NCBI RefSeq assembly: GCF_019236475.1
Contig: NZ_JAFAIX010000004.1
Span: forward strand, 186,001 to 250,000
Length of the DNA: 64,000 bases
Direction of reading: 5' to 3'
From: Chitinophaga sp.
GTDB lineage: Bacteria; Bacteroidota; Bacteroidia; Chitinophagales; Chitinophagaceae
A program made the position numbers and the translations under genes. The notes below the pieces were generated by a model that saw only the letters and a list, made by a program, of their open reading frames with translations, did no database searches and was not told where the DNA came from. Positions 53,269-62,837 of the stretch are shown here, piece by piece (position 1 is the first letter of the stretch; every line of letters starts with the position of its first letter).

Positions 53269-53299
53269 AGCAGTGCCAACAGATCGGCACTGCTTTTTT
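53269..53299 (+). terminator. Terminator of the slipin gene
   Basis: AGCAGTGCC pairs with GGCACTGCT across an 8-nt loop and is followed by a T tract. Confidence 0.88.
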
Positions 53300-53419
53300 G
53301 TTACATGTCGCCGAATATGATAATTATCAGTGGGAAATAAATCAAGGATAGGTAAATTTGTTCTACCGGTAGAAACAATCAAGTTGCATGTGACTATTTA
53401 TTTTACACACTAAAAAGCA

Positions 53420-54178
53420 ATGACAATGGAACAATTGTTTAATGGAAAAGTAGCGCTCGTAACTGGCGCTGGATCAGGGATTGGAGAGAAAGTAGCTATG
53501 CTGTACGCAGCAGGTGGCGCTAAAGTAATTGTGAGTGATGTAAATGACCTGCATGGCGAACAAACCGTATCCGATATTAGGAAGAGTGGAGGAGAGGCCG
53601 CTTATGTAAAATGTGATGTAGGCAATCCGGAGGACTGCCGCATGCTAGTGGAAAAGACCATTGAACACTACGGTCGATTAGATATTGCTTGCAACAATGC
53701 TGGTATTGGGGGAGAAGCAAAATTCACCGCGGATTATTCCGTTGAAACGTATCAGAAAGTAATTGCCATTAACCTCAATGGCGTATTTTATTGTATGAAA
53801 TACCAGTTGCCCGCTATGTTGAAAAATGGTGGTGGCGCAATAGTGAATATGGCCTCCATATTAGGGGTAGTAGGCACGCCTACCGCAGCCGCCTATGTAG
53901 CGGCCAAACATGGCGTTATTGGACTCACAGAAACCGCAGCAGCAGAATATTCCGCCAAAGGCATCCGAGTAAATGCCGTATGCCCCGGATATATCAATAC
54001 CCCTTTGCTGGATGCAATGGATGCCAATACCAAAGCCGCATTGGTGGGAATGCATCCCATCGGGCGATTAGGGAAGCCTGAAGAAGTGGCCGAACTCGTC
54101 ATCTGGCTCAGTTCTGACAAAGCCTCCTTCGTAACTGGTAGCAAATACCTTATAGATGGCGCCTATACCGCAGTCTGA
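53420..54178 (+). CDS. Classical SDR oxidoreductase
   Basis: The 252-aa protein is a classical SDR: ALVTGAGSGIGEKVAMLYA, CNNAGIGG, catalytic Ser in NMASILG and YVAAKHG, then VCPGYINTPLLDAM and the ending SDKASFVTGSKYLIDGAYTAV. It resembles glucose-1-dehydrogenase/3-oxoacyl reductase-like enzymes using NAD(P). Substrate unknown. Followed by a double hairpin. Confidence 0.9.
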   Translation: MTMEQLFNGKVALVTGAGSGIGEKVAMLYAAGGAKVIVSDVNDLHGEQTVSDIRKSGGEAAYVKCDVGNPEDCRMLVEKTIEHYGRLDIACNNAGIGGEAKFTADYSVETYQKVIAINLNGVFYCMKYQLPAMLKNGGGAIVNMASILGVVGTPTAAAYVAAKHGVIGLTETAAAEYSAKGIRVNAVCPGYINTPLLDAMDANTKAALVGMHPIGRLGKPEEVAELVIWLSSDKASFVTGSKYLIDGAYTAV

Positions 54179-54283
54179 CCCAAACGTTGGATACAAGTAA
54201 TTAAAGAAGATTTATCAAAAGGTGATGTTGGGCAGTCATGCATCAATATCGCCCAAAGGGAATGTCGCAAAACGCTGCTGTCT

Positions 54284-54362
54284 GTTGTCCCTGCCCGCAG
54301 GGCAGGGACAACGAAAAAATAAAAACTGAAATGGACGTCGACAGACGTCCATTTCAGTTTTT
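54284..54362. repeat. Paired palindromes (composite double hairpin), copy 3; probable terminator
   Basis: TTGTCCCTGCCC-GCA-GGGCAGGGACAA (12 bp) is followed after 9 nt by a perfect 19-bp stem with a GACA loop whose core is GGACGTC/GACGTCC. The layout is that of the copies at 23179 and 43639. Confidence 0.8.
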
Positions 54363-54449
54363 CGATACAGCTTTTTTATGCTGAATATTCGGAAATTTAG
54401 TATTTTAGCGTAGATTTTTTCCTTAATAACTATACGAATCCCAACCCGA

Positions 54450-54887
54450 ATGCAAAATTTGTTTCCCATGGAAGTTAACCGCATAAAATCGTTTTTCTTT
54501 CCAGACCCCCAGAGTAAAAGGTATGTTACTCTTACCTATATTACTATTTCATTACTAGCATTGCTGGCAGTGGGCGTTACTTTCGTCTGGTTTCAAGTGC
54601 CGGATATTATTCCCATTCATTTCTCGCTAGGAGGCAAGCCCGATGTATATGGTAGCAAAAAGCATTTATGGGAACTGATGCTAGTGCCCTTCATTATATT
54701 CATCGTTATCTCCGCCATCCTGCAAAGTAATCTCATCAAAAAGACCTTTCGACATACCTACCCAGATGGTAGCCCCAATGAAAGATCCTACACAGAAGAA
54801 AGCAAACTGACACTATATATCCTGCGCGTTGGCGTAGTGCTGATATTCTGCGCTGTTACTGCTACTGCTTACTTCCAAAGTATCTGA
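54450..54887 (+). CDS. DUF1648-like membrane protein
   Basis: The 145-aa protein has three transmembrane segments (YITISLLALLAVGVTFVWF, MLVPFIIFIVISAILQ, VGVVLIFCAVTATAYF) and the DUF1648 signature PDIIPIHFSLGGKPDVYGSK. DUF1648 proteins are small SdpI-like membrane proteins of unknown activity. An alternative ATG is at 54468. Single gene. Confidence 0.8.
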   Translation: MQNLFPMEVNRIKSFFFPDPQSKRYVTLTYITISLLALLAVGVTFVWFQVPDIIPIHFSLGGKPDVYGSKKHLWELMLVPFIIFIVISAILQSNLIKKTFRHTYPDGSPNERSYTEESKLTLYILRVGVVLIFCAVTATAYFQSI

Positions 54888-55358
54888 TCCCCCTGTCCCT
54901 TCTCTTTTTAATGCAAACGGTTTCCCTGCAAGCGTTTTAGGCCGCTAAAACGTGTTAGTATCTCGCTTTTTACGCAAAGGTTATGTGAATATAGTATCTG
55001 AATTTATTAATAAAATATCATCTATTATCTAGTATTTTCTATTGCTTTGTGATAGTACTGCAAACGATTGCAATAAAAGCAGCGAGCGTAGTATTTGTAA
55101 CAACCAAAATGCGATATTACCCATTAACGGCGACCTATACACGTTAATGCGTAAGTAGAAGTTAGATAAATAGTAGCACTAACGACCCTTGTAGAAGAGG
55201 AACAATGAAACGGTTCTGTATTTTTTAACCACGTTTTGTACATCTGGCAGAAAGCGACTGTAGATAGATTAGCAGCATTGTACCGAATGTAATACCACGT
55301 ATTTGAAATGGAATAACAAATTCCGTTAATGACTCCTTATTGTCCTGTATGCACAGCA
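54888..55358 (+). promoter_or_regulatory. Upstream region of the second Sus operon with LacI/cre-like operators
   Basis: No gene is seen here. TGCAAACGGTTTCC (54912-54925) and TGCAAACGATTGCA (55059-55072) fit the LacI/cre-type operator pattern, the second being nearly palindromic. CGTTTTAG-GCCG-CTAAAACG (54933-54952) is a perfect inverted repeat beside the first. No LacI-family gene is in the window. Confidence 0.5.
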
Positions 55359-55497
55359 TTAACAGTCACGCAACCAGTTGGCGTCACTGAAGGGCATGCT
55401 GTTGCCATCCGCCAAATAAAAATTGCTATACCAACGTATAAACGGATCGTCCTGCCGTAAACTTTTCGCAAAACCAAAAGCTAAATCAGCATTCCAT
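55359..55497 (-). pseudogene. Possible gene-end remnant
   Basis: On the minus strand about 45 codons read WNADLAFGFAKSLRQDDPF, then YSNFYLADGNSMPFSDANW and a stop at 55359. The text is protein-like but has no start codon and runs into the SusC start region. No family was recognised, and chance openness is possible. Confidence 0.25.
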
Positions 55498-58400
55498 GAT
55501 TAAATCGCTATGCAAACATGCTTACGTGTTGCTACTACTTGCGCCTCTACCGGCTGCCGCCGGGAATAAGGCCCACAAGTATGGCAGCATTCCTTCCCAT
55601 CTTACGCCACCTATCCATTATGGTGTATCACGGGAACGAATACACGAAGACTTTTCTGTACTGAATAAGGAAATTAAAGGCCTTGTGACAGATTCCTCCG
55701 GTACGCCCATTCCTGGCGTCACCATCGTGGTGAAAAATAAAACTTCTACAGGTACGGTGACGGACATCAACGGTAGATATATTCTCGTAGTGCCAGATAA
55801 CGCTACCATCGTATTTTCTATGATGGGATTCGAAGCCCGTGAAGTACTGGTGACCACACAATCCACCATCAATATGGTGATGAAACCAGCTACCAACACG
55901 CTCGGAGAAACAGTGGTAGTGGCCTATGGCACCCAAAAGAAAAAAGAAGTAGTAGGCTCCGTGACCTCTATTAATGTGGCAGATCTGAAAGTGCCCTCCA
56001 GTAACCTTACCACTGCCCTCGCGGGAAGAGCCGCAGGACTCATCGCCTTCCAACGCAGCGGCGAACCAGGCGCAGATAATGCCGACTTCTTCGTCCGCGG
56101 TGTAACCACTTTTGGCTATAAGAAAGATCCACTGATCTTAATCGATGGGGTGGAACTCTCCACAGAAGACCTGGCCCGCTTACGCCCGGATGATATCGAG
56201 AGTTTTTCCATCATGAAAGATGCAACGTCTACTGCTTTATATGGCGCCCGCGGCGCAAACGGAGTGATTCTCGTCACTACCAGGCATGGTAAAGAAGGCC
56301 CGGCAAAAGTAAATATCCGCGTAGAAAACTCTTTCTCACAAGCTACTAAGAATCTGCAATTCGCTGATCCGGTTACCTATATGAAATTAGGAAATGAAGC
56401 GGTGAAAACCCGCAACCCTAAGATTAACGAACCTTATAGCGAAGATAAAATTCGTGGTACCATCGCCGGTGAAGATCCGCTGCTATACCCAGCAAACGAT
56501 TGGCAGCAACAACTGATGAAGAACTGGGCTACCAATCAACGCGCTAACCTAAACGTGAGCGGTGGAGGGAATATCGCGCGCTATTTTGTGTCGGGTTCCT
56601 ATACGAATGATAACGGGGTATTAAAAGTAGACCAACAGAATAACTTCAATAGCAATGTAAAAATCAAACGTTATACCATCCGTGCCAATGTGGACGTGGA
56701 TCTCACCAAATCTACTTTATTAACGGTGCGTACTTCGGGCAACTTCGATGATTATAAAGGTCCGATAGGTAGTGGCGCTACGACCGGCGGCGCTTGGATG
56801 TACCGCATGATCATGCATGCCAACCCAGTGCGATTCCCCGCTTATTATCCTAAAGATTCCGCGCATGAATACGTGAATCACATCCTCTTTGGCAACAATA
56901 ACCAGGATGGCTCCCTCTATGTCAATCCTTATGCTGCGCTGATGATGGGGTATAAAGAGGAATCGAGGTCATTTATGTCGGCCCAAATGGAGCTGAAACA
57001 AAAGCTGGACGGCATTATCCCAGGTCTCTCTTTCCGTACCATGGTGAACGTGAACCGTACGTCCAACTTCTATGTATGGCGATACTATAATCCGTTCTTC
57101 TATATGGCTACCGGTTATAATTCGTATGATAAATCGTACCAACTGGTACCCCTAAACGAAAGCACTGGTACGGAATACCTGAACTTTGTCAATAACATTC
57201 CAGATATGAAGAAAGTGAACGCAGTCTTCTACTGGGAATCTTCTCTCAGCTACGGTCACTCTTTTGGCAAACATAATGTCAATGGGATGTTGATTAATAT
57301 CATGCGTAGCACGGCCAACCCATCCGGTGAAACGCTGATGGCTACACTGCCCGGCAGAAACTCCGGTATATCCGGTCGCGTTACCTATAACTACGATAGC
57401 CGCTATTTTGGTGAATTTAACTTTGGCTATAATGGTTCGGAGCGTTTCTATAAAACGAACCGCTTCGGCTTCTTTCCATCCGCAGGCGTGGCCTGGACGA
57501 TCTCCAACGAAAATTTCTTCAAATCCAGTAATGTCGCCCATTTCATTACGAACCTGAAACTGAGATCTACTTACGGGCTAGTAGGTAATGATGCCATTGG
57601 TAAAGAGGATGAACGCTTCTTCTATCTTTCTACTACTAACCCTAACGATGCTACGAAAGGTGCTTACTTCGGAACAGACAGGATCTACTATCAGCCTGGT
57701 TATTCTGTAAGTCGGTATTCCAACCCAGATATTACCTGGGAGAAATCCTATCAGGCCAATGCAGCGATAGAATTGAGTATCAAAGATAAACTGAACTTCA
57801 CCGGGGAAGTATACAAATACCGCCGCACGAATATCCTCATGGGTAGAACCTATATCCCATCTACTATGGGATTGACGAATACGCCTAAAGCCAATATTGG
57901 CGAAGCGGAAAGCAAAGGGGTCGACTTATCCCTGGATTACAACCAACACTATAAAAATAGCTGGTTCCAGGTGATGGCCAATTTCACGTATGCGCGAGGT
58001 ATCTATACGAAGTTTGAAGAACCGGAATACTTACCGAATGAGTCCTACCGATACCGCGTAGGGAAGCCTATCACGGCGCAATTCGGACTGCTGGCGGAAA
58101 GATTATTTGTGGATGATAAGGAAGCCATGAATGCGCCAAAACAAAATTTCGGTCCATATGCAGGCGGCGATCTCAAATACCTGGATGTAAACGGCGATGG
58201 CCAGATTACAGATGCGGATATGGTGAATATAGGTTATCCTACTACGCCTGAAATCGTGTATGGCTTTGGGTTTTCGGCGGGTTATAAAAACTGGGACCTC
58301 TCTGCGTTCTTCCAAGGGGTAGGCCGCGAGTCCTTCTGGATCGATGCGGATTCTACTGCGCCTTTTGTCAATGAAACACAATTGCTGAAAGCCTATGCGG

Positions 58401-58726
58401 ATAACCACTGGTCTGAAGAAAACCAAGATGTATATGCGCTTTGGCCTCGCCTTAGCAATACTATGATGCAGAATAATACCCAGCGTAGTACCTGGTGGAT
58501 GCGCAACGGCGCGTTCTTGCGACTTAAACAATTGGAACTCGGTTACACGCTTCCAAAATCCGTTCAGAAACGTTTGCACACGTCTACCTTCAGAATCTAC
58601 GCCAATGCTACCAATCTCTTCTGCTTGTCGAAGTTCGATCTATGGGATGTGGAGATGGGAGGCAATGGGTTGAAATATCCTGTCCAACGGGTGTTTAACA
58701 TAGGATTCAACCTCACTTTTAACTAG
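55496..58726 (+). CDS. SusC/RagA-family TonB-dependent outer-membrane transporter
   Basis: The 1076-aa protein has a signal peptide (YVLLLLAPLPAAAG), a carboxypeptidase-regulatory-like domain (IKGLVTDSSGTPIPGVTIVV, about 60-140), a plug with GETVVVAYGTQKKKEVVGSV and RPDDIESFSIMKDATSTALY, and the barrel ending FNIGFNLTFN. It works with the SusD-like lipoprotein encoded 15 bp downstream. No glycoside hydrolase is in this locus within the window, so the glycan cannot be named. Confidence 0.92.
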   Translation: MIKSLCKHAYVLLLLAPLPAAAGNKAHKYGSIPSHLTPPIHYGVSRERIHEDFSVLNKEIKGLVTDSSGTPIPGVTIVVKNKTSTGTVTDINGRYILVVPDNATIVFSMMGFEAREVLVTTQSTINMVMKPATNTLGETVVVAYGTQKKKEVVGSVTSINVADLKVPSSNLTTALAGRAAGLIAFQRSGEPGADNADFFVRGVTTFGYKKDPLILIDGVELSTEDLARLRPDDIESFSIMKDATSTALYGARGANGVILVTTRHGKEGPAKVNIRVENSFSQATKNLQFADPVTYMKLGNEAVKTRNPKINEPYSEDKIRGTIAGEDPLLYPANDWQQQLMKNWATNQRANLNVSGGGNIARYFVSGSYTNDNGVLKVDQQNNFNSNVKIKRYTIRANVDVDLTKSTLLTVRTSGNFDDYKGPIGSGATTGGAWMYRMIMHANPVRFPAYYPKDSAHEYVNHILFGNNNQDGSLYVNPYAALMMGYKEESRSFMSAQMELKQKLDGIIPGLSFRTMVNVNRTSNFYVWRYYNPFFYMATGYNSYDKSYQLVPLNESTGTEYLNFVNNIPDMKKVNAVFYWESSLSYGHSFGKHNVNGMLINIMRSTANPSGETLMATLPGRNSGISGRVTYNYDSRYFGEFNFGYNGSERFYKTNRFGFFPSAGVAWTISNENFFKSSNVAHFITNLKLRSTYGLVGNDAIGKEDERFFYLSTTNPNDATKGAYFGTDRIYYQPGYSVSRYSNPDITWEKSYQANAAIELSIKDKLNFTGEVYKYRRTNILMGRTYIPSTMGLTNTPKANIGEAESKGVDLSLDYNQHYKNSWFQVMANFTYARGIYTKFEEPEYLPNESYRYRVGKPITAQFGLLAERLFVDDKEAMNAPKQNFGPYAGGDLKYLDVNGDGQITDADMVNIGYPTTPEIVYGFGFSAGYKNWDLSAFFQGVGRESFWIDADSTAPFVNETQLLKAYADNHWSEENQDVYALWPRLSNTMMQNNTQRSTWWMRNGAFLRLKQLELGYTLPKSVQKRLHTSTFRIYANATNLFCLSKFDLWDVEMGGNGLKYPVQRVFNIGFNLTFN

Positions 58727-58741
58727 GCTAAACGAAGACAG

Positions 58742-60667
58742 ATGAAACTAAAGAAATCCTTATTATATATCGTGATGGCGGGACTGATAGGTTCTGGGAT
58801 GAGTGCCTGCAAAAAATACCTGGACGTAATTCCGGATAACGTGGCAACGATTGAAAATGCTTTCGCTATGCGCAAGGAGGCAGAGAAATACCTATTCACT
58901 TGCTATAGCTACCTGCCGTCTCACGGGACCATCAATGGTAATGTGGCGTTGGCTGCGGGAGACGAATGGTCCTTGATCTGGCCATTTGTATCCAGCGCTG
59001 CACAGCCGCAAGGCTACAACATCGCACAAGGCTTGCAAAATATGAATGAGCCTTATGTGAATTTTTGGGATGGCGCCACAGGTGCTAAAAGTATGTTCCA
59101 GGCATTGCGCGACTGCAATATCTTCTTGGAGAATATCAACCGGGTACCGGATATGGACCCTAGTGAAAAAGCCCGCTGGACGGGGGAAGTGAAATTCCTG
59201 AAAGCATATTATCACTTCTACCTATTACGCCTATACGGCCCCATTCCCTTGATTAAAAAGAATCTCCCTATAGACGCTACTTCTGAACAAACAAAGGTAT
59301 ACCGAGAGCCGGTGGATTCCTGCTTTAATTATATCGTACAACTGCTGGATGAGGCTACGCCTGCGTTACCAGAAATCCTCAGCAATCTGGCCGCTGAACA
59401 AGGACGTATTACACAACCTATTGCCATGGCGATGAAAGCTAAAGTGCTGGTGTATGCGGCTTCTCCACTCTTCAATGGAAATTCCGATTTCGCAGGTTTC
59501 ATGGATAACCGTAAAACGCCACTGTTCAGTCCTCAGAAGGATGATAGCAAATGGCAGAAAGCGGCGGATGCCTGTAAAGCAGCCATCGATCTGTGTCATT
59601 CCCAGGGCATGAAACTGTATGTCTACACGCAGAATGTGGCGTCTAATTACTTGTCGACGCAACAGTACACGGAGATGAGTATACGTAATGCCATCTGCGA
59701 TAGGTGGAATACCGAACAGATATGGGCCAATCCGAACAGTATGGTGAATGATTTGCAGGTAAACAGTATTCCACGCGGACTAGATCCACAATACAGCGAT
59801 AACACCTCGCCTAAAGGGCAACTGGCGCCGCCTATCCGTATCGTAGAGATGTTCTACTCTAAAAACGGCGTACCGATTAATGAAGATAAAACCTATCCTT
59901 ATAGCACCCGCTATAACCTGCGTACGGCTGTTACTGCGGAGAAAACAGACTTCGAAGATGGTTATGTTACTGCGGTGTTGAACTTCGATAGGGAACCGCG
60001 ATTCTACGCTAATCTTGGTTTTGACGGCGGTAAATGGTACGGACAGGGAAAATATGATGAGAAAGGAACGATCTTAAGTGTGAAAGCCAAGAAAGGACAA
60101 GCCGCTTCTCAACAAGTACAATTTGCTTACTCTACTACTGGTTACTGGATTAAAAAATATGTACACTTCCAAGATGTGATTGGCGCCTCTTCTACACTCA
60201 CCATTCAGCAGTATCCTTGGCCGGAATTCCGCTTGGCAGACCTGTACCTATTATATGCAGAAGCCCTGAACGAAGTCACTGGCCCTACTGGTGAAGCGCT
60301 GGACTATATCAACAAAGTGCGTGGACGTGCTGGTTTGCCTACCGTAGAAACAGCCTGGACGAACTTCTCCAACAACCCGGCTAAGTTCCAAACCAAGGAA
60401 GGATTCAGAAGTATTGTTCACCAAGAGCGGAACATTGAAATGGCGTTTGAAGGACAACGTTTCTATGATATCCGCCGCTGGAAAGAAGCGCCGCAGATCA
60501 TGAACGGACCTATCTCTGGATGGGACATTCAGCAGTCGGCCCCGGAGTCCTACTACAAAGTAAAACCGATTTACTTCCAGACCTTCAGCCTGAAGGATTA
60601 CTTCTGGCCAATCCGGGACAAGAACCTCACCATTAACCGCAATCTTGTTCAAAATCCAGGATGGTAA
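58742..60667 (+). CDS. SusD/RagB-family surface lipoprotein
   Basis: The 641-aa lipoprotein has lipobox GMSACKKYLDVIPDN, the classic SusD opening, and the RagB/SusD C-terminal signature (YLLYAEALNEV, IVHQERNIEMAFEGQRFYDIRRWK). It captures glycan for the SusC transporter. Its stop overlaps the next ORF as listed; the true start of that gene is downstream. Confidence 0.93.
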   Translation: MKLKKSLLYIVMAGLIGSGMSACKKYLDVIPDNVATIENAFAMRKEAEKYLFTCYSYLPSHGTINGNVALAAGDEWSLIWPFVSSAAQPQGYNIAQGLQNMNEPYVNFWDGATGAKSMFQALRDCNIFLENINRVPDMDPSEKARWTGEVKFLKAYYHFYLLRLYGPIPLIKKNLPIDATSEQTKVYREPVDSCFNYIVQLLDEATPALPEILSNLAAEQGRITQPIAMAMKAKVLVYAASPLFNGNSDFAGFMDNRKTPLFSPQKDDSKWQKAADACKAAIDLCHSQGMKLYVYTQNVASNYLSTQQYTEMSIRNAICDRWNTEQIWANPNSMVNDLQVNSIPRGLDPQYSDNTSPKGQLAPPIRIVEMFYSKNGVPINEDKTYPYSTRYNLRTAVTAEKTDFEDGYVTAVLNFDREPRFYANLGFDGGKWYGQGKYDEKGTILSVKAKKGQAASQQVQFAYSTTGYWIKKYVHFQDVIGASSTLTIQQYPWPEFRLADLYLLYAEALNEVTGPTGEALDYINKVRGRAGLPTVETAWTNFSNNPAKFQTKEGFRSIVHQERNIEMAFEGQRFYDIRRWKEAPQIMNGPISGWDIQQSAPESYYKVKPIYFQTFSLKDYFWPIRDKNLTINRNLVQNPGW

Positions 60668-60690
60668 AAGATCCTGTAAAATATCAGCAT

Positions 60691-61893
60691 ATGAAAAAAT
60701 TGCAATTGCTCGCAGTGGTCATCTTTGGGATACTCCTATATGCCTGTAAGAAAGAGGGCGTATTGATTCACCTGGATGAAAATGCTCCTGCACCAGCTCC
60801 TATTACTAAATTCAATGTTGTCAATACGCCGGGTGGTGCTATCATCACTTATTCCATTCCCAATGATCCTAACCTGTTATATGTGAAAGCGGTATACCAG
60901 GCCAATAGTGAGGTGACCAGGGAAACAAAGGCTTCTTATTATGGTGATACCTTGCTGATCAGCGGGTTTGGTGATACGCTTTCCCATATAGTGAAAATAT
61001 ATACCGTTGGTAGAAATGAAAAAGCTTCTGCTCCCGTGGATGTAACCGTAAAACCTTTGCTGCCACCAGTACTGTCTACCAAGAACCTCCTGAAATTCCA
61101 GGAAACCTTTGGTGGGGTAGTGGCGATCTATAGCAATGCGTCACAGTCGCCGCTCACTTATTACATCATGCTGGATACCACTGGCAAGAATACTTGGAAA
61201 ACGGTGAACGTATATACCAGTACAGCTTTACAAGGGGCTGTTACTGCTAGAGGTTTCGACACGATCCCGCAAAGGTTTGCAGTGTATGTAAAAGACCGTT
61301 GGGGGAATAAATCAGATACGATTATTAAATTGTTGAAACCTGTATTTGAACTGCCGGTAGACAAAGCACCATTTAAGGAAGTGGACCTCCCCACGGATAA
61401 CTATGTAGGGCATACCTGGTCTGGTCTTTCCCTCCGTGCGATGTCTTTTATGTGGAATAATATCTGGAATTCTGATAACGATTGCTTCCATACAAGAACA
61501 AGTATTGCGCTGATGCCGGCCTGGTTCACTTTTGATATGGGCTATCAGACAACGTTAAGCCGCTTTAAACTCTATCATCGTTCCGGTACTAGTGGCGCTT
61601 ATGTAGGTGGTGATCCAAAAGTATTTGAAATCTATGGTAGCAATAATCCTAATCCGGATGGTAGCTGGGACGGCAGTTGGCAGTTGCTGGGTACTTTTAA
61701 CTCTATCAAACCTACTCCTGGTACCGCCGTGTCTGCGGAAGATAAAACGTTTGCATGTGTAAATGGGGAAGACTACGATATGCCACCAGGTATCCCGCCG
61801 GTACGTTATCTGCGCGTGAAGATATTGCAGACATGGGGCGGATTTACCTATTTCTACATTTCGGAAATGTCCTTCTGGGGGGCACGTAAGTAA
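60691..61893 (+). CDS. Surface lipoprotein with DUF4959/DUF5000-like domains
   Basis: The ATG at 60691 gives 400 aa with a lipobox (LLYACKKEG). Three beta domains follow: a DUF4959-like one (APAPITKFNVVNTPGGAIIT), a middle FN3-like one (DUF5126-like, APVDVTVKPLLPPVLSTKNL) and a C-terminal discoidin-like DUF5000 domain (SWDGSWQLLGTFNS, RYLRVKILQTWGG). Such lipoproteins are accessory surface glycan-binding proteins of Sus operons. Confidence 0.82.
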   Translation: MKKLQLLAVVIFGILLYACKKEGVLIHLDENAPAPAPITKFNVVNTPGGAIITYSIPNDPNLLYVKAVYQANSEVTRETKASYYGDTLLISGFGDTLSHIVKIYTVGRNEKASAPVDVTVKPLLPPVLSTKNLLKFQETFGGVVAIYSNASQSPLTYYIMLDTTGKNTWKTVNVYTSTALQGAVTARGFDTIPQRFAVYVKDRWGNKSDTIIKLLKPVFELPVDKAPFKEVDLPTDNYVGHTWSGLSLRAMSFMWNNIWNSDNDCFHTRTSIALMPAWFTFDMGYQTTLSRFKLYHRSGTSGAYVGGDPKVFEIYGSNNPNPDGSWDGSWQLLGTFNSIKPTPGTAVSAEDKTFACVNGEDYDMPPGIPPVRYLRVKILQTWGGFTYFYISEMSFWGARK

Positions 61894-61910
61894 CCAAAAT
61901 TGAAAAGCTG

Positions 61911-62585
61911 ATGAAAAAGATATTATTGGGTGCCGCCGCTGCTATGCTGTTGTTTGCCTGTACCAAAATGGATGATAATTATAAGAATAGGTTGGTACCT
62001 AACGGTATCACCTATACGGGAAAAGCGGATTCCTTGAAAGTATGGCCAGGACGAGAGCGCGTAAGGCTCTCTTGGCTGCGGGGTACAGATCCCAGTATTA
62101 AAGATGCTGTCATCTACTGGAATACCGGCAGGGATTCATTGGTGGTGACGGTGCCAGCGGGGAAATCCACCGACTCCGTATTCGCATTAGTAACGCCATT
62201 GCCGGAAAACAGTTACTCATTTTCTGTGATCACCCGCGATGGAAGTGGCCACAGATCTATCAAAACAGATATCCTTGGCAGTTCCTACGGAAGCGTATAT
62301 GAATCTTCCTTACAGCCGCGTGTGGTGAAAAGCAGCAAGCAAATAGGAACGGATTTCTGCATCTACTGGTTTCGTAGTAATGATCCGAATAACTTTAATA
62401 CGCGATTAAAGTACACAGATAATACCGGAACCGTCAGAAGTATAGACAATCCCGGAGATCCGGACTCTGTGTTGCTTCCCAACGCAACGAAGGGTACCTA
62501 TGCTTCTTTCCGCACCATGTACCGCCCTGGTGATTTTGCGATAGATACATTCTATTCTCGTCGTGATTCTTTAAAAATTCCTTAA
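61911..62585 (+). CDS. DUF4998-like surface lipoprotein
   Basis: The 224-aa lipoprotein (lipobox LLFACTKMDD) has GITYTGKADSLKVWPGRERV and DAVIYWNTGRDSL, the DUF4998 opening, with a beta-sandwich layout. It is the last gene before a terminator and presumably binds glycan with the preceding lipoprotein. Confidence 0.82.
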   Translation: MKKILLGAAAAMLLFACTKMDDNYKNRLVPNGITYTGKADSLKVWPGRERVRLSWLRGTDPSIKDAVIYWNTGRDSLVVTVPAGKSTDSVFALVTPLPENSYSFSVITRDGSGHRSIKTDILGSSYGSVYESSLQPRVVKSSKQIGTDFCIYWFRSNDPNNFNTRLKYTDNTGTVRSIDNPGDPDSVLLPNATKGTYASFRTMYRPGDFAIDTFYSRRDSLKIP

Positions 62586-62614
62586 TAAGTCCTGGTTTTA
62601 TTCATTTTCATAGT

Positions 62615-62649
62615 CCCGGTCGTGCCTCCTGCGACCGGGTTTCTTTTTT
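62615..62649 (+). terminator. Terminator of the second Sus operon
   Basis: CCCGGTCG pairs with CGACCGGG across a 9-nt loop, followed by TTTCTTTTTT. Confidence 0.88.
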
Positions 62650-62837
62650 ACCGTTCATCCCAAAACATATTCAACTTATCATGTGTAATAGTGGAGATTT
62701 GGGGGGAAGTTCTATATTTAGGCCAAGATTTCCAGCAAAATAGGACAGTATAGCAAACTGTAGCAGCGATTTCAGACCCAGATCGACAGGTGAGTTTAGA
62801 GAGACAGCCTGCCCTATCAGACAAATTATTATCCGCC

